Positions 16,845-25,896 of a stretch of 64,000 bases of DNA are shown piece after piece (within the stretch, counting starts at the first letter, position 1; each line of letters starts with the position of its first letter). This stretch comes from Coleofasciculus sp937127375 (GTDB lineage: Bacteria; Cyanobacteriota; Cyanobacteriia; Cyanobacteriales; Coleofasciculaceae). Location of the stretch: the NCBI GenBank assembly GCA_040218875.1, contig JAVJQP010000013.1. One strand, given 5' to 3'. Under the pieces are notes generated by a model. It had not been told where the DNA came from and ran no database searches. It worked only from the letters and a program-made list of their open reading frames with translations. Position numbers and translations under genes: made by a program.

Positions 16845-18662
16845 ATGAGTAATTTTCCAGACTTATCCAGCCACGGTTTCAGGGTTGTTCGAGAATTAGG
16901 TCATAATCGCGCCGGTGGGAGAGTCACCTACCTAGCGGTGCCAATTCCGCCCCTGACGTCAGAGGGAACGCTGAAAGAACCTGTTGTGATTAAACAGTTT
17001 CAGTTTGCCCAAAGTGAGGCACATTGGTCAGATTATGACGCCATCGAACGGGAAATTCAAGTGTTACGTGGATTGAATCATCCAGGAATTCCCCGTTATT
17101 TGGATTCGTTTCAAACTGAAACGGGGTTTTGTTTAGTCCAGGATTATAAAAAAGCCGCGTCTTTAGCAGTGCGGCGTAGTTTTGATCCCGATGAGATTAA
17201 GCAAATTGCTGTTTCATTACTCAACATTCTCATTTATTTACAAAATCGCATTCCGCCAATTAGTCATCGGGATATTAAACCGGAAAATATCCTAGTCGAT
17301 GATGAGTTGAATGTATATCTGGTTGATTTTGGCTTGGCGCATATCGGCGGGAGTGAAATTGCCATGAGTAGTGTGGCGAAGGGGACGATTGGGTTCATCG
17401 CTCCGGAATTGCTGTTTAATCAACAAGTGAGTGAAGCCTCTGATCTGTATGGCTTAGGCGCAACGCTGATTTGTTTGCTGACAGGTATTGCTTCAACTGA
17501 TATTAGTCAGTTAATTGATGAAGACTATCGGATTAATTTTAAACATCGGGTTACTCGGTTGAGTTTGCGGTGGATTGAGTGGCTGCAAAGGATGGTTGAA
17601 CTGAAACCCAAAGACCGTTTTCTGGATGCGGAAACCGCTTTAGAGGCGCTGAACCCGATTTATGTGATTCGAGTGCCGGAGGTAAATATCAATGTCCCGT
17701 GTTTAGAGTTTACGGCGAAGAAATTAGGGGAAAAGATAACTAAAAAGGTCATTTTGACGAACTCTGTTCCCGATACGGTATTAGAAAGCCGTTGGCAAAT
17801 TGCTCCTCATTTGAGTGATCCGCCCCACACGCCTGATTTTCATGAATGGATTTACTTTGAACAAACTCATTTTGTCAGCAATCAAGTGCTGTGCAAAATT
17901 ACCGTGGATACGCGCAAGCTGATGGCGAATAAGTTGTATGAACGGGAGATATTAATTCATAGCAATTCCCATCCAGAAACCCAAAGCTTAACCCTAAACG
18001 TGAAGACAGCCCCAGTGCCGATTCCAGCGAAGAAATTGCCCTATTTTTCGGTAGGATTATTGATTTTCTTTGCCACCGCCGCCACCTGGGTGGAAACAAT
18101 GGCATGGGATAGTATTGTACGTCATAGTGGCACAGTCGGTGTTGCGATCGCAGTTTTCATTTCGATGTTAGTGGCGGGATTGGGACTCGTGGCGGCGATT
18201 ACGTCGGGGTGGATTAGTCAGGGGATGGCAAAGGTGCGATCGCGGTTTGGGGTTAAGGTGAAAGCCCTAGATACCGTAGCCGCTGTTTTTTTTGCGGGTG
18301 TCGCAGCAATCTTTGTGGCACGATTTGGCGCTCAATTCCGGGCGACGGATATGGCAATTGCGGCATTTGCGGCGGTGGATGCGGTGGTATTTATGGCGGC
18401 GTTTGAAGGGGAAGGTGTGGCTCAAAGTTGTGTGCAACGGGGGTTTAGTCAAGGATTGGCGTTTGGGGTTTCTGTCTTATCCGCCGCCTTGGGAATTAGT
18501 TTAGGAATGGCTTTAAAGTTAGGGGTAGTTAATGGGATGGTTTTGGGGGCAATTTTAGGCACAGGTTTTCCTTTAGCTACGTTAATTTTATATCCACCAT
18601 TGGATCGAGCGAAACGGATTGCCCGTTATCGCAAATTTGAGCGGAATTTAATTAAACCGTAA
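16845..18662 (+). CDS. Membrane-anchored serine/threonine protein kinase
   Basis: The N-terminal kinase domain (about residues 1-270) has an ATP-site Lys in VVIKQFQF, Glu in EIQVLRGLNHPGIPRYL, catalytic loop HRDIKPENIL (about 140), DFG as LVDFGLAH (about 160) and an APE motif (FIAPELLF). It is therefore an active Hanks-type kinase. Residues of about 280-395 look like a beta-sandwich, and after about 398 there are several Ala/Gly/Val-rich membrane segments to the end. The glycine loop is unusual (ELGHNRAGGRVTYL). The ATG at 16845 is preferred over a TTG at 16833. A palindromic repeat lies directly upstream. Confidence 0.9.
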   Translation: MSNFPDLSSHGFRVVRELGHNRAGGRVTYLAVPIPPLTSEGTLKEPVVIKQFQFAQSEAHWSDYDAIEREIQVLRGLNHPGIPRYLDSFQTETGFCLVQDYKKAASLAVRRSFDPDEIKQIAVSLLNILIYLQNRIPPISHRDIKPENILVDDELNVYLVDFGLAHIGGSEIAMSSVAKGTIGFIAPELLFNQQVSEASDLYGLGATLICLLTGIASTDISQLIDEDYRINFKHRVTRLSLRWIEWLQRMVELKPKDRFLDAETALEALNPIYVIRVPEVNINVPCLEFTAKKLGEKITKKVILTNSVPDTVLESRWQIAPHLSDPPHTPDFHEWIYFEQTHFVSNQVLCKITVDTRKLMANKLYEREILIHSNSHPETQSLTLNVKTAPVPIPAKKLPYFSVGLLIFFATAATWVETMAWDSIVRHSGTVGVAIAVFISMLVAGLGLVAAITSGWISQGMAKVRSRFGVKVKALDTVAAVFFAGVAAIFVARFGAQFRATDMAIAAFAAVDAVVFMAAFEGEGVAQSCVQRGFSQGLAFGVSVLSAALGISLGMALKLGVVNGMVLGAILGTGFPLATLILYPPLDRAKRIARYRKFERNLIKP

Positions 18663-18681
18663 TCAGAAGGCTGATGAATCA

Positions 18682-18780
18682 GGGCGGGTTTTGTTGAGCA
18701 GTTATCGGTGAGATAGGGCGGGTTTTGTTGTTCATTTATCGGTGACAAGTAGTTTGAGTGGCTAAACCCGCCCCTACAAT
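18682..18780. repeat. One and a half copies of the GGGCGGGTTT repeat
   Basis: A partial left half (gggcgggttttgttgagc ... gttatcggtgag) is followed directly by a complete element at about 18714-18780 that is nearly identical to the copy at 2260. This half-plus-whole structure foreshadows the tandem half-unit array at 27015. Confidence 0.88.
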
Positions 18781-18848
18781 ACAATTGTTCCTAAATCCGC
18801 CCCTACCATTGCCGTGGCACGTCTTGACAGATTCCTATTGAAATACCA

Positions 18849-18956
18849 ATGAAATTCGATGAACTGGATGCCAAAATGCGGGTTTATGAAACCGCTCATG
18901 ATCACTGCGTTTTGCCCGGGTTATACCGGATTATATATGATAGCGCGGTTAGTTAG
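18849..18956 (+). pseudogene. Remnant of a Thg1-like tRNA(His) guanylyltransferase start
   Basis: An ATG at 18849 opens a frame reading MKFDELDAKMRVYETAHDHC and then VLPG, which I recognise as the N-terminus of bacterial Thg1-like tRNA guanylyltransferases. After about 24 residues the sequence loses the family pattern (LYRIIYDSAVS) and stops at 18954-18956. Only the first tenth of the gene is present, so this is a fragment. It is followed immediately by a fragment of an SNF2 helicase. Confidence 0.65.
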
Positions 18957-19168
18957 ACCTTTGGTCAATCTTCAACTTTCTCAATCCGGGCTATTTAGGC
19001 AAACAAGCCCACTTTCGTAAAGCCTTTGAACTTCCGATTCAAAAAGACAATAACCGCCGACAATCGACGGTGTTAAAGCAGTTAGTTCAACCCTTGATTT
19101 TACGACGAGTGAAGACAGACAAACAGATTATTAAATATTTACCCGATAAACTTGAACACAAACAGTAA
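18953..19168 (+). pseudogene. SNF2 helicase gene fragment (partial duplicate of 20229-23414)
   Basis: This block of about 213 bases aligns with 22475-22687 inside the intact SNF2 helicase gene with about 15 differences counted by eye, roughly 93% identity. Translated in frame it reads LDLWSIFNFLNPGYLGKQ and onward to KLEHKQ, then a stop at 19166. About 12 of the differences are synonymous third-position changes. The fragment therefore diverged while still part of a working gene, perhaps another allele. No start or conserved helicase motif remains. Confidence 0.9.
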
Positions 19169-19653
19169 TCGCAAACACTTGGAGGACTGACTGGGCAAGT
19201 TTGCTGTGCTATGGGATTATTTTCAAGGAAAAGGCTATTCAGATTGGTAAGTTCAGAGAGAGGACTTATATCTTTTATTTGATTTTCGCTTAGGGAAAGG
19301 CTATTCAGATTGGTAAGTCCAGAAATAGGATTAACATTTTTTATTTGGTTTTCGCCGAGATTAAGCTCAGTCAGATTGGTAAGTCCAGAGAGAGGAGTTA
19401 CATCCTTTATTTGGTTACCGTAGAGGTTAAGCTCAGTGCGACTTGACAGATTAACTGAGGCTTGTTCACAATCACTTGTACCTGCTTTTTCCAACAGCAC
19501 CTCCACTGTTTTTTGAGCCTCATCTGACAAGCTCTCACGCCATAGACACCACTGTTTAAACGGACTGCCCAGTCTGGGTTCAGCCGCTTGAGTCATTTCA
19601 CATCCCCACCCCCAGATACTTAAGAAGAGGGTGATCCCACTAATCCATTTCAT
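19087..19653 (-). CDS. Secreted leucine-rich-repeat protein, 3' end replaced
   Basis: The protein has an N-terminal hydrophobic signal (ITLFLSIWGWG) with likely cleavage before AEPRLG, then a capping region with two Cys. From about residue 72 it has three 22-residue leucine-rich repeats of the internalin type (LNLYGNQIKDVTPLSGLTNL and two more). The repeats end with NNPIAQQTCPVSPPSVC, where relatives usually stop. The last about 25 residues (from about position 163) are encoded by the antisense of the SNF2 fragment, so the natural 3' end has been lost at about 19166-19172. The function is probably protein binding outside the cytoplasm. Confidence 0.8.
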   Translation of the reverse strand: MKWISGITLFLSIWGWGCEMTQAAEPRLGSPFKQWCLWRESLSDEAQKTVEVLLEKAGTSDCEQASVNLSSRTELNLYGNQIKDVTPLSGLTNLTELNLGENQIKNVNPISGLTNLNSLSLSENQIKDISPLSELTNLNSLFLENNPIAQQTCPVSPPSVCDYCLCSSLSGKYLIICLSVFTRRKIKG

Positions 19654-20228
19654 TAACTGAATATATTGAAGACAACAAACAATTTAAAATTGATTTCCCA
19701 TTAATTCGACTTCTAGGGGGAGTCTACAGAGCCACTCTCTAGGAGCCTCTCTGTGAATAATATCAAGAATAGCGAAATCATGGTAGTGCGTTTAGCGAAG
19801 CCATGCCGCAGGCTTTGCATCTTGCTCGCTACTCACTAATCGGACTGTCTTTAGTTTTGTCAATAGACCTCAAACCCTTACAAAGAACAAATGACACTCT
19901 CTACCGTTCACTTTAATTCCTTAAGGTTAGTAGCACTGACTTTAGAGTTTGTAGTCAGCGCTGTCTTCACTTCTGGCACGCTTCGTGCCTAGTACGACAC
20001 TCGCTTAAGTCAACGACATTCGACTTAAAGCTGGTGGGTTGAGCGAATAAGGCTGGTGGGTTGAGCGAAGTCGAAACCCACCCTACGGTATATTAAAGGT
20101 TTAGGCAATTTCTTCATACTTATTATCAGTGCCGTTATCCTGAATACTGTTGATTGATAATACGCCTCCCAATTTGGTATCATTCCCTCAACCGTTACGC
20201 TTCAACCTAACCTAGTCAGCATCTCGTC
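19654..20228. other. 575-base spacer with a 50-bp repeat
   Basis: No convincing ORF. A 50-base segment at 19783-19832 (gtagtgcgtttagcgaag ... cttgctcgctac) recurs as an inverted copy at 60282-60331. Two short ggctggtgggttgagcga repeats lie at about 20030-20070. The rest, up to the SNF2 start, presumably holds its promoter, which I cannot define. Confidence 0.7.
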
Positions 20229-23200
20229 ATGAAAATTCTCCATGGCACCTGGATTCCCCAAACCTCTGACGCATTCATCCAAACTGGCGCGTTTTATCTG
20301 TGGGTGGAAACGGATACTCCTTCTCCCCAGAAAACTGCCCACAGCAATACGCATCCGGCTCAATTAACCCAAGCGGATTTAGCCAACCTTCTGGTGAATG
20401 AACTTGGCGTTTCTCCAACCTCATCTAGCGCGATTCAGGATCAGATTACTCCCCAATACTTTATTCTGCCCACCACTCAAGCACAACCACTTCCGTCACT
20501 GGAATTAAGCCGCTATCTGGAAATCGAATTGCCAGAATCTGTGGAGTGGCATATCTGGACAATTGATTGTTATCAGATTAGCCCGGTTCGCCAAACATCT
20601 GGACGTAAATCTGGCACAATCGCCCCCGTGATTAAATGCTTAAATGACCTGCATTTTATTGCCCTCTACAATCCCGCCGAACTGCAACTGGGGTCTGATT
20701 TACTGTTTTGGTATCACTACACCCAGTCCTTTAAACAGATTATCCTTAAAGACCAATATATTCCATCGCTTAAATACAGAGAAATTCCCCCACCCAAAAG
20801 CAAACGTAAACGCAGCGCCAAACCTCAGTTATTTGAACTTTATCCAGCTTGGCAAATTATATCGGATCACTATGAAGAGACGATTGACTATTATCAAGAT
20901 TATATGCCCCTTGCTTGTGTATCCGGTTACGCCAGTCCCCCTGATCCGATCGAATTTTACGCCAAAGAAACCTTACTCCGCCATTTTTCTGAATGTTTAC
21001 TGACGGAGATTGTCACGAATACACCAATCCCGGCTGTCTTGGATAAAAGAATTAATCATTCTCTGATTACCGATTGCCTTTATTCCTCACAAACTCCCCT
21101 AGCGCAAGCCCCTGAATCTGCCTTAGACCTCTATAAACAATGGTCAAGTTGGAAACAACAGATTCGGGGAGGATCTGACACCTCAAATTTCCATCTTTGT
21201 TTTCAATTAGAAAACCCGGCGGAGGAGTCGCAAAACTCCTGGGAGATTCAGTTTATCGTCGCGTCGAAAAAAGACCCATCTCTGAAACTAGCGGTTGCCG
21301 ACTATTGGACTCTAACTAAAAAAAAGAAAGCCACCGTTTATCAACAATTTGGTCAAGAGTTCGAGAAAACCTTACTCTTAAATCTCGGTTATGCTGCCCG
21401 GATTTACCCGCAAATTTGGCGCGGCTTGGAAACTGACCAACCTACGGGGTTAAACCTTACCTTAGCGGAAGCATTCACGTTTCTCAAAGAACAAGCGTGG
21501 GTGCTAGAAGATGCCGGATATAAAGTCATTGTTCCCGCCTGGTGGACTCCCTCCGGGCGTCAACGTGCCAAGCTGCGCCTCAAGGCTTCCCCGAAAACCT
21601 CTCAATCTACAAAAGCCGCGAGTAAGGGTTATTTTAACCTGGATACAATTATTCAATATCACTACCAACTCTCCATCGGCGGTCAAGTCGTCACCCCCCA
21701 GGAATGGCAACAGTTAGTGGCGGCAAAAACGCCCTTGGTGCAGTTTCGAGGTCAGTGGATTGAACTGGATAAAACTAAGATGCAGCAAATGCTGGAGTTT
21801 TGGCAATCCCACCAGGAAGAAACAGCGGAAATGACACTCCTGGAGTTACTCAAGAAAACCAGCGAAGCTGACACAGAGATAGAAGTCGAACATGATGCTA
21901 TCTTAGGTCAAATGATGGCGTGCTTAAATAACCCCAGCCGACTGGAACCGATTGACAATCCCGCCCAATTAAAAGGAACCTTAAGGGAGTATCAAAAACG
22001 CGGTGTATCTTGGCTACAATATTTAGAACAATTGGGACTCAATGGCTGTCTAGCCGATGATATGGGCTTGGGTAAATCGATTCAGATTATTGCCCAGTTA
22101 GTCAAGGAACGCGAAACCGACTCTTCGGTAGCCCCCACCCTATTAATTGCGCCAACTTCGGTGGTGGGGAATTGGCAAAAAGAGATTGAAAAATTTGCCC
22201 CTCATTTGCGTACCTTAGTTCATCATGGGAGTAACCGAATTAAAACCGAAAAGGAGTTTAAATCAGCTAGCCAAACCCTTGATGTCATTATTACCTCATT
22301 CACCCTCGCCCGCAAAGACGAAAAACTGCTTAAACGTGTCACCTGGCACCGTTTAGTTCTCGACGAAGCCCAAAACATTAAAAATCCCAAAGCCGCCCAA
22401 ACCAAAGCCATTCTCAAATTACCCGCCCATCATCGGGTGGCGTTAACCGGAACGCCAATAGAAAACCGTTTATTAGACCTTTGGTCAATCTTCAACTTCC
22501 TCAATCCGGGCTATTTAGGCAAACAAACCCAGTTTCGTAAAGCCTTTGAACTGCCGATTCAAAAAGACAATAACCGCCGACAATCAACAGTATTAAAACA
22601 GTTAGTCCAACCGTTGATTCTACGACGGGTGAAGACAGACAAACAGATTATTAAAGATTTACCCGATAAACTGGAACATAAACAGTATTGTCAGCTAACT
22701 CAAGAACAAGCCTCGTTATATGAAGCCGTGGTCAAAGATGTAGAGGCAAAACTAGAAGACGCTGAAGGAATAAACCGCAAAGGGTTAATTTTGTCAACCC
22801 TAATGAAACTCAAACAAGTTTGCAATCATCCAGCCCAGTTTCTCCAAGATAACAGTGAATTCTCGCCCACGCGATCGCATAAATTAGAACGCCTGCTAGA
22901 AATGATTGAAGAAGTGAATGCAGAAGGAGAAAGTTTGCTGATTTTCACCCAATTTACGGACATTGGTAGCGCCCTAACACACTATCTGAAACAGACCTTG
23001 CATTACAACACCTATTATATTCATGGTGGCATTAGTCGGGCAAAACGAGAGCAAATGATTACGGCGTTTCAAGACCCTGATACTGAACCCTCGGCGTTTA
23101 TTTTATCCCTGAAAGCTGGAGGAGTCGGCATCACCTTAACCAAAGCCAATCACGTATTCCATTTTGACCGTTGGTGGAACCCCGCCGTTGAAGATCAAGC

Positions 23201-23414
23201 CACTGACCGCGCCTTTCGGATTGGTCAAAAGAAGAATGTTTTTGTGCATAAATTCGTGGCATTAGGCACGTTAGAAGAACGGATTGATAAGATGATTGAA
23301 GAGAAGAAAAAATTGTCGGGGGCGATTGTTGGGGCGGATGAGTCGTGGTTAACGGAACTGGATAATGAACGGTTTAAACAGTTGATTGCTTTGAATAAAA
23401 CTGCTATTCTATAA
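20229..23414 (+). CDS. SNF2/Rad54-family DEAD/DEAH-box helicase
   Basis: This 1061-residue protein has an N-terminal region of about 550 residues of the type found in bacterial SNF2 proteins, then a helicase core. The core shows Walker A DDMGLGKSIQ (about 610), DEAQ box LVLDEAQNIKNP (about 710), ALTGTPIENRLLDLWSIFNF, and the C-terminal lobe with HGGISRAKREQM (about 931), LSLKAGGVGITL and DRAFRIGQKKNVFVHK (about 993). Such proteins translocate on duplex DNA and remodel nucleoprotein complexes. Its neighbour is a SWIM zinc-finger protein, a standard pairing in cyanobacteria. A piece of a second allele lies at 18953. Confidence 0.93.
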   Translation: MKILHGTWIPQTSDAFIQTGAFYLWVETDTPSPQKTAHSNTHPAQLTQADLANLLVNELGVSPTSSSAIQDQITPQYFILPTTQAQPLPSLELSRYLEIELPESVEWHIWTIDCYQISPVRQTSGRKSGTIAPVIKCLNDLHFIALYNPAELQLGSDLLFWYHYTQSFKQIILKDQYIPSLKYREIPPPKSKRKRSAKPQLFELYPAWQIISDHYEETIDYYQDYMPLACVSGYASPPDPIEFYAKETLLRHFSECLLTEIVTNTPIPAVLDKRINHSLITDCLYSSQTPLAQAPESALDLYKQWSSWKQQIRGGSDTSNFHLCFQLENPAEESQNSWEIQFIVASKKDPSLKLAVADYWTLTKKKKATVYQQFGQEFEKTLLLNLGYAARIYPQIWRGLETDQPTGLNLTLAEAFTFLKEQAWVLEDAGYKVIVPAWWTPSGRQRAKLRLKASPKTSQSTKAASKGYFNLDTIIQYHYQLSIGGQVVTPQEWQQLVAAKTPLVQFRGQWIELDKTKMQQMLEFWQSHQEETAEMTLLELLKKTSEADTEIEVEHDAILGQMMACLNNPSRLEPIDNPAQLKGTLREYQKRGVSWLQYLEQLGLNGCLADDMGLGKSIQIIAQLVKERETDSSVAPTLLIAPTSVVGNWQKEIEKFAPHLRTLVHHGSNRIKTEKEFKSASQTLDVIITSFTLARKDEKLLKRVTWHRLVLDEAQNIKNPKAAQTKAILKLPAHHRVALTGTPIENRLLDLWSIFNFLNPGYLGKQTQFRKAFELPIQKDNNRRQSTVLKQLVQPLILRRVKTDKQIIKDLPDKLEHKQYCQLTQEQASLYEAVVKDVEAKLEDAEGINRKGLILSTLMKLKQVCNHPAQFLQDNSEFSPTRSHKLERLLEMIEEVNAEGESLLIFTQFTDIGSALTHYLKQTLHYNTYYIHGGISRAKREQMITAFQDPDTEPSAFILSLKAGGVGITLTKANHVFHFDRWWNPAVEDQATDRAFRIGQKKNVFVHKFVALGTLEERIDKMIEEKKKLSGAIVGADESWLTELDNERFKQLIALNKTAIL

Positions 23415-23548
23415 AGTTATGAAGGATGATTTTGAGTTAAGTTTGGTGGGCAATGTCCTATTTTATAAAGTTAGGAGTGGGAATTTGAGTTGATTTTGGT
23501 GGGCAATGCCCACCCTACAAGTGCTATTAAAATTAGGAGTTATGCAGA

Positions 23549-24388
23549 ATGTCTAGATTCAGCCGAACATGGTGGGGAAAGCGCTTTATTGATGCCTTAG
23601 AATCCTTTACCGACTCCGGTAGACTGGGACGAGGGCGTTCTTATGCCAGTGGGGGTAAGATTAAGGAGTATCAAATTATTCAGGGGAAAATAACCGCAAA
23701 AGTTAGGGGTTCAATTAATCCCTATTTTGGCGTTTATAAAGAACCATTGTACACCACAACCATTGAAATAAAACCCATTTCAGCAGCATCTTGGTCAAAG
23801 GCGATCGCGAATTTGTCATCTAAGGCAAGTTTTGTCTCTAAACTGTTAATGAATGAGATGCCAGATAATATTGAAGAGGCATTTGCTGATGTCAACCTTC
23901 AGTTATTACCCAAAAGCCGTTCTGACTTTACCACCCATTGTTCTTGTCCCGACTGGTCAAATCCCTGTAAACATATCGCCGGGGTGTATTACTTAGTCGC
24001 GACGGCGTTAGATGCTGACCCCTTTTTACTGTTTGAACTCAGAGGTTTATCACGAGAAAAGCTACAGCAAGAACTGGCTAAATCCCCATTAGGTCAAGTG
24101 TTATCTCAAGCTTTACAGGATCAAGAAGCCGCCATAGAACCTGCCCAATCTTACTATACCCAGCCAGAAAAAATGCCACCACCATCATCTGTGAGTCAGA
24201 AGGAGTTTTGGTTAGGAGAAAAACGATTACCTTCAAGGGTGGAGGTGGATGCAACTGCTAATATTCCCGCCATTTTGATTAAAAAAGCCGGAGATATTCC
24301 ACCCTTTTGGCATAAGGATAGTTCGTTTATTGAGGCAATGGAACAGGTGTATCAGCGAGTGCGGACTAAAAATAAAGAGACCTTTTGA
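23549..24388 (+). CDS. SWIM zinc-finger protein
   Basis: This is a 279-residue protein. The N-terminal part opens with SRFSRTWWGKRFIDALESF, typical of cyanobacterial SWIM proteins. The zinc finger is CSCPDWSNPCKHIAGVYYL (C-x-C-x-n-C-x-H) at about residues 132-150. SWIM domains bind DNA or protein and usually accompany SNF2 helicases. The gap of 134 bases to the helicase contains two copies of a ggtgggcaatg palindromic repeat. The start ATG follows aggagttatgcaga. Confidence 0.9.
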   Translation: MSRFSRTWWGKRFIDALESFTDSGRLGRGRSYASGGKIKEYQIIQGKITAKVRGSINPYFGVYKEPLYTTTIEIKPISAASWSKAIANLSSKASFVSKLLMNEMPDNIEEAFADVNLQLLPKSRSDFTTHCSCPDWSNPCKHIAGVYYLVATALDADPFLLFELRGLSREKLQQELAKSPLGQVLSQALQDQEAAIEPAQSYYTQPEKMPPPSSVSQKEFWLGEKRLPSRVEVDATANIPAILIKKAGDIPPFWHKDSSFIEAMEQVYQRVRTKNKETF

Positions 24389-24804
24389 AAAAAGGGGTAC
24401 TTTCGGTAGACTTGTTTGCGGCAAAAGTCCGTTGCGAAATTCACGAAATTCCAGTTATTGTTCGTTGTTGTTGTAGTGCGATCATCTTGCTCGCTAAGTA
24501 GGGTCTGCTGAATAATTGGTTAGGGGAAGATGGGGGAGATGAAGGAAATGAGGGAGATGAGGGAGATGCTGCTTTTTAGGTAAAAGTGTAAGGTTTTATT
24601 TTCAATTTAAATACGTGATATTAGGATGAGTATACAAACGAAATTGATATCATTCCCAATTTAAATGCGTGACAGCTTTTAATCCCGTTACAATAAAATT
24701 TTAAATCATATTTATCCTATATTCCCATAGCGAGCGAGAATCCTATATTCCCATAGCGAGCGAGACGCTCGCACTACGGGCTAATATAACAACAGGTAAA
24801 TACA
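24389..24804. repeat. Spacer with REP-like hairpins upstream of the RAYT gene
   Basis: No gene was recognised. The spacer holds several REP-like units: gtagtgcgatcatcttgctcgct at about 24473, and a tandem pair of cccatagcgagcgag followed by acgctcgcactacggg at 24726-24780. Two short direct repeats of caatttaaat-cgtga occur at about 24602 and 24657; the second adjoins gcgtgacagctttt, resembling the terminal inverted repeat of elements at 25751 and 60252. These fit a RAYT-associated REP cluster. Confidence 0.75.
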
Positions 24805-25254
24805 ATGAAATTCAAAAAACCAATCCACCGATTAGAAATAGCAAAAGGCAGATACTTCATTACTTTTGTGACCTGGGAACGACTAGAACTAACCCCAAAC
24901 GCTCAACAGGTTGTGCTAGAGGCTTGCCAATTCTTCCACAATCAACGATATCAGATATTTACTGGGGTTATTATGCCAGATCACGTACATCTACTGATTC
25001 AACCTTGCCTCAAAACTGAAACAGAGTTTTGGTCAATTGGCAGTATTTTGCATAGTATCAAAAGTTATAGCGCCAAACAAATTCCCAAAGTCATGAAACA
25101 TATTGGGAAAGTTTGGCAAGATGGAAGATATGATAAGCTGATGAGGGATGAAAAGGAATTCGATCAGGCATGGGAGTATATTAGACAAAATCCGGTTAAG
25201 GCGGGATTGTCAAAGACTCCGGAGGATTATCCTTTCTTTTGGGAGATATTTTGA
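24805..25254 (+). CDS. REP-associated tyrosine transposase (RAYT, IS200/IS605-like)
   Basis: This 149-residue Y1 transposase has the HUH metal-binding motif (MPDHVHLL, His60 and His62), a catalytic Tyr candidate at about 88 (IKSYSAKQ) and a C-terminal RQNPVKAGL segment typical of RAYTs. The N-terminus (HRLEIAKGRYFITFVTW) also fits. RAYTs are single-copy, domesticated-looking relatives of IS200 transposases that act on REP hairpins. Matching hairpins with CGAGC/GCTCG arms lie on both sides (24726-24780 and 25258-25281). The gene appears intact. Confidence 0.93.
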   Translation: MKFKKPIHRLEIAKGRYFITFVTWERLELTPNAQQVVLEACQFFHNQRYQIFTGVIMPDHVHLLIQPCLKTETEFWSIGSILHSIKSYSAKQIPKVMKHIGKVWQDGRYDKLMRDEKEFDQAWEYIRQNPVKAGLSKTPEDYPFFWEIF

Positions 25255-25257
25255 AGT

Positions 25258-25281
25258 AGTGCGAGCATCTTGCTCGCTACC
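25258..25281. repeat. REP hairpin flanking the RAYT gene
   Basis: The palindrome tagtgcgagcatcttgctcgcta lies directly after the RAYT stop codon. It has the same arms as the hairpins upstream of the gene. A related unit with changed arms (gtagtgcgaccatcgtggtcgctag) lies at about 25804. This is the expected geometry for a RAYT substrate. Confidence 0.8.
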
Positions 25282-25697
25282 TAACAATTAGAGTTCGCTA
25301 CCTAATAATTAGAGTTCGCTACCTAATAATTAGAGTTCGCTACCTAATAATTAGAGTTCGCTACCTAATAATTAAAGTTCACTACCTAACAATTAGAGTT
25401 CGCTACCTAACAATTAGAGTTCGCTACCTAACAATTAGAGTTCGCTACCTAATAATTAGAGTTCGCTACCTAATAATTAGAGTTCGCTACCTAATAATTA
25501 GAGTTCGCTACCTAATAATTAGAGTTCGCTACCTAATAATTAGAGTTCGCTACCTAACAATTAGAGTTCGCTACCTAATAATTAAAGTTCACTACCTAAC
25601 AATTAGAGTTCGCTACCTAACAATTAGAGTTCGCTACCTAACAATTAGAGTTCGCTACCTAATAATTAGAGTTCGCTACCTAATAATTAGAGTTCGC
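25279..25697. repeat. Tandem array, 20 copies of a 21-bp unit
   Basis: Twenty head-to-tail copies of acctaa(c/t)aattagagttcgct run without spacers. Variants differ at one base (c or t), and two units (5 and 15) share the double change aaagttcact. The order of variants in units 5-10 is repeated exactly in units 15-20, so part of the array grew by a 210-bp (10-unit) duplication. One frame is free of stops (YLIIRVR repeated) but has no start codon. The array begins inside the REP hairpin after the RAYT gene. Confidence 0.95.
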
Positions 25698-25750
25698 AAG
25701 TAACATCGAATCATTTCATGTGTATTGTAGCTGGGAAGGCGATCGCGCCT

Positions 25751-25892
25751 TAAGCTGTTCGGCATTTAAACTTTATTGTCAAGCATTGCGAAATCATTAT
25801 GGGTAGTGCGACCATCGTGGTCGCTAGAGCGCTTAACGCATTACAAGGATTTCGTCATTATTGACATGACGGTTTAAATGCTGAACAACTTA
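25751..25892. mobile_element. MITE-like element with terminal inverted repeats
   Basis: A 142-base segment bounded by imperfect inverted repeats of 20-35 bases: left taagctgttcggcatttaaa, right tttaaatgctgaacaactta. It encloses a REP-like hairpin (gtagtgcgaccatcgtggtcgctag). A second element with the same ends is at 60252-60380. It is too small to encode a transposase, so it would be non-autonomous. Its right end lies just inside the reading direction of the next gene's 3' side. Confidence 0.7.
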
Positions 25893-25896
25893 TTAC

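Noticed and set aside
24805..25254. Complete IS200/IS605 insertion sequence
   Set aside because: The gene has RAYT features and REP hairpins around it, but no TnpB and no clear left/right ends of an IS200 element.
25279..25697. Possible CRISPR array
   Set aside because: The 21-bp units are directly contiguous with no unique spacers, and no cas genes lie nearby; it is a minisatellite.
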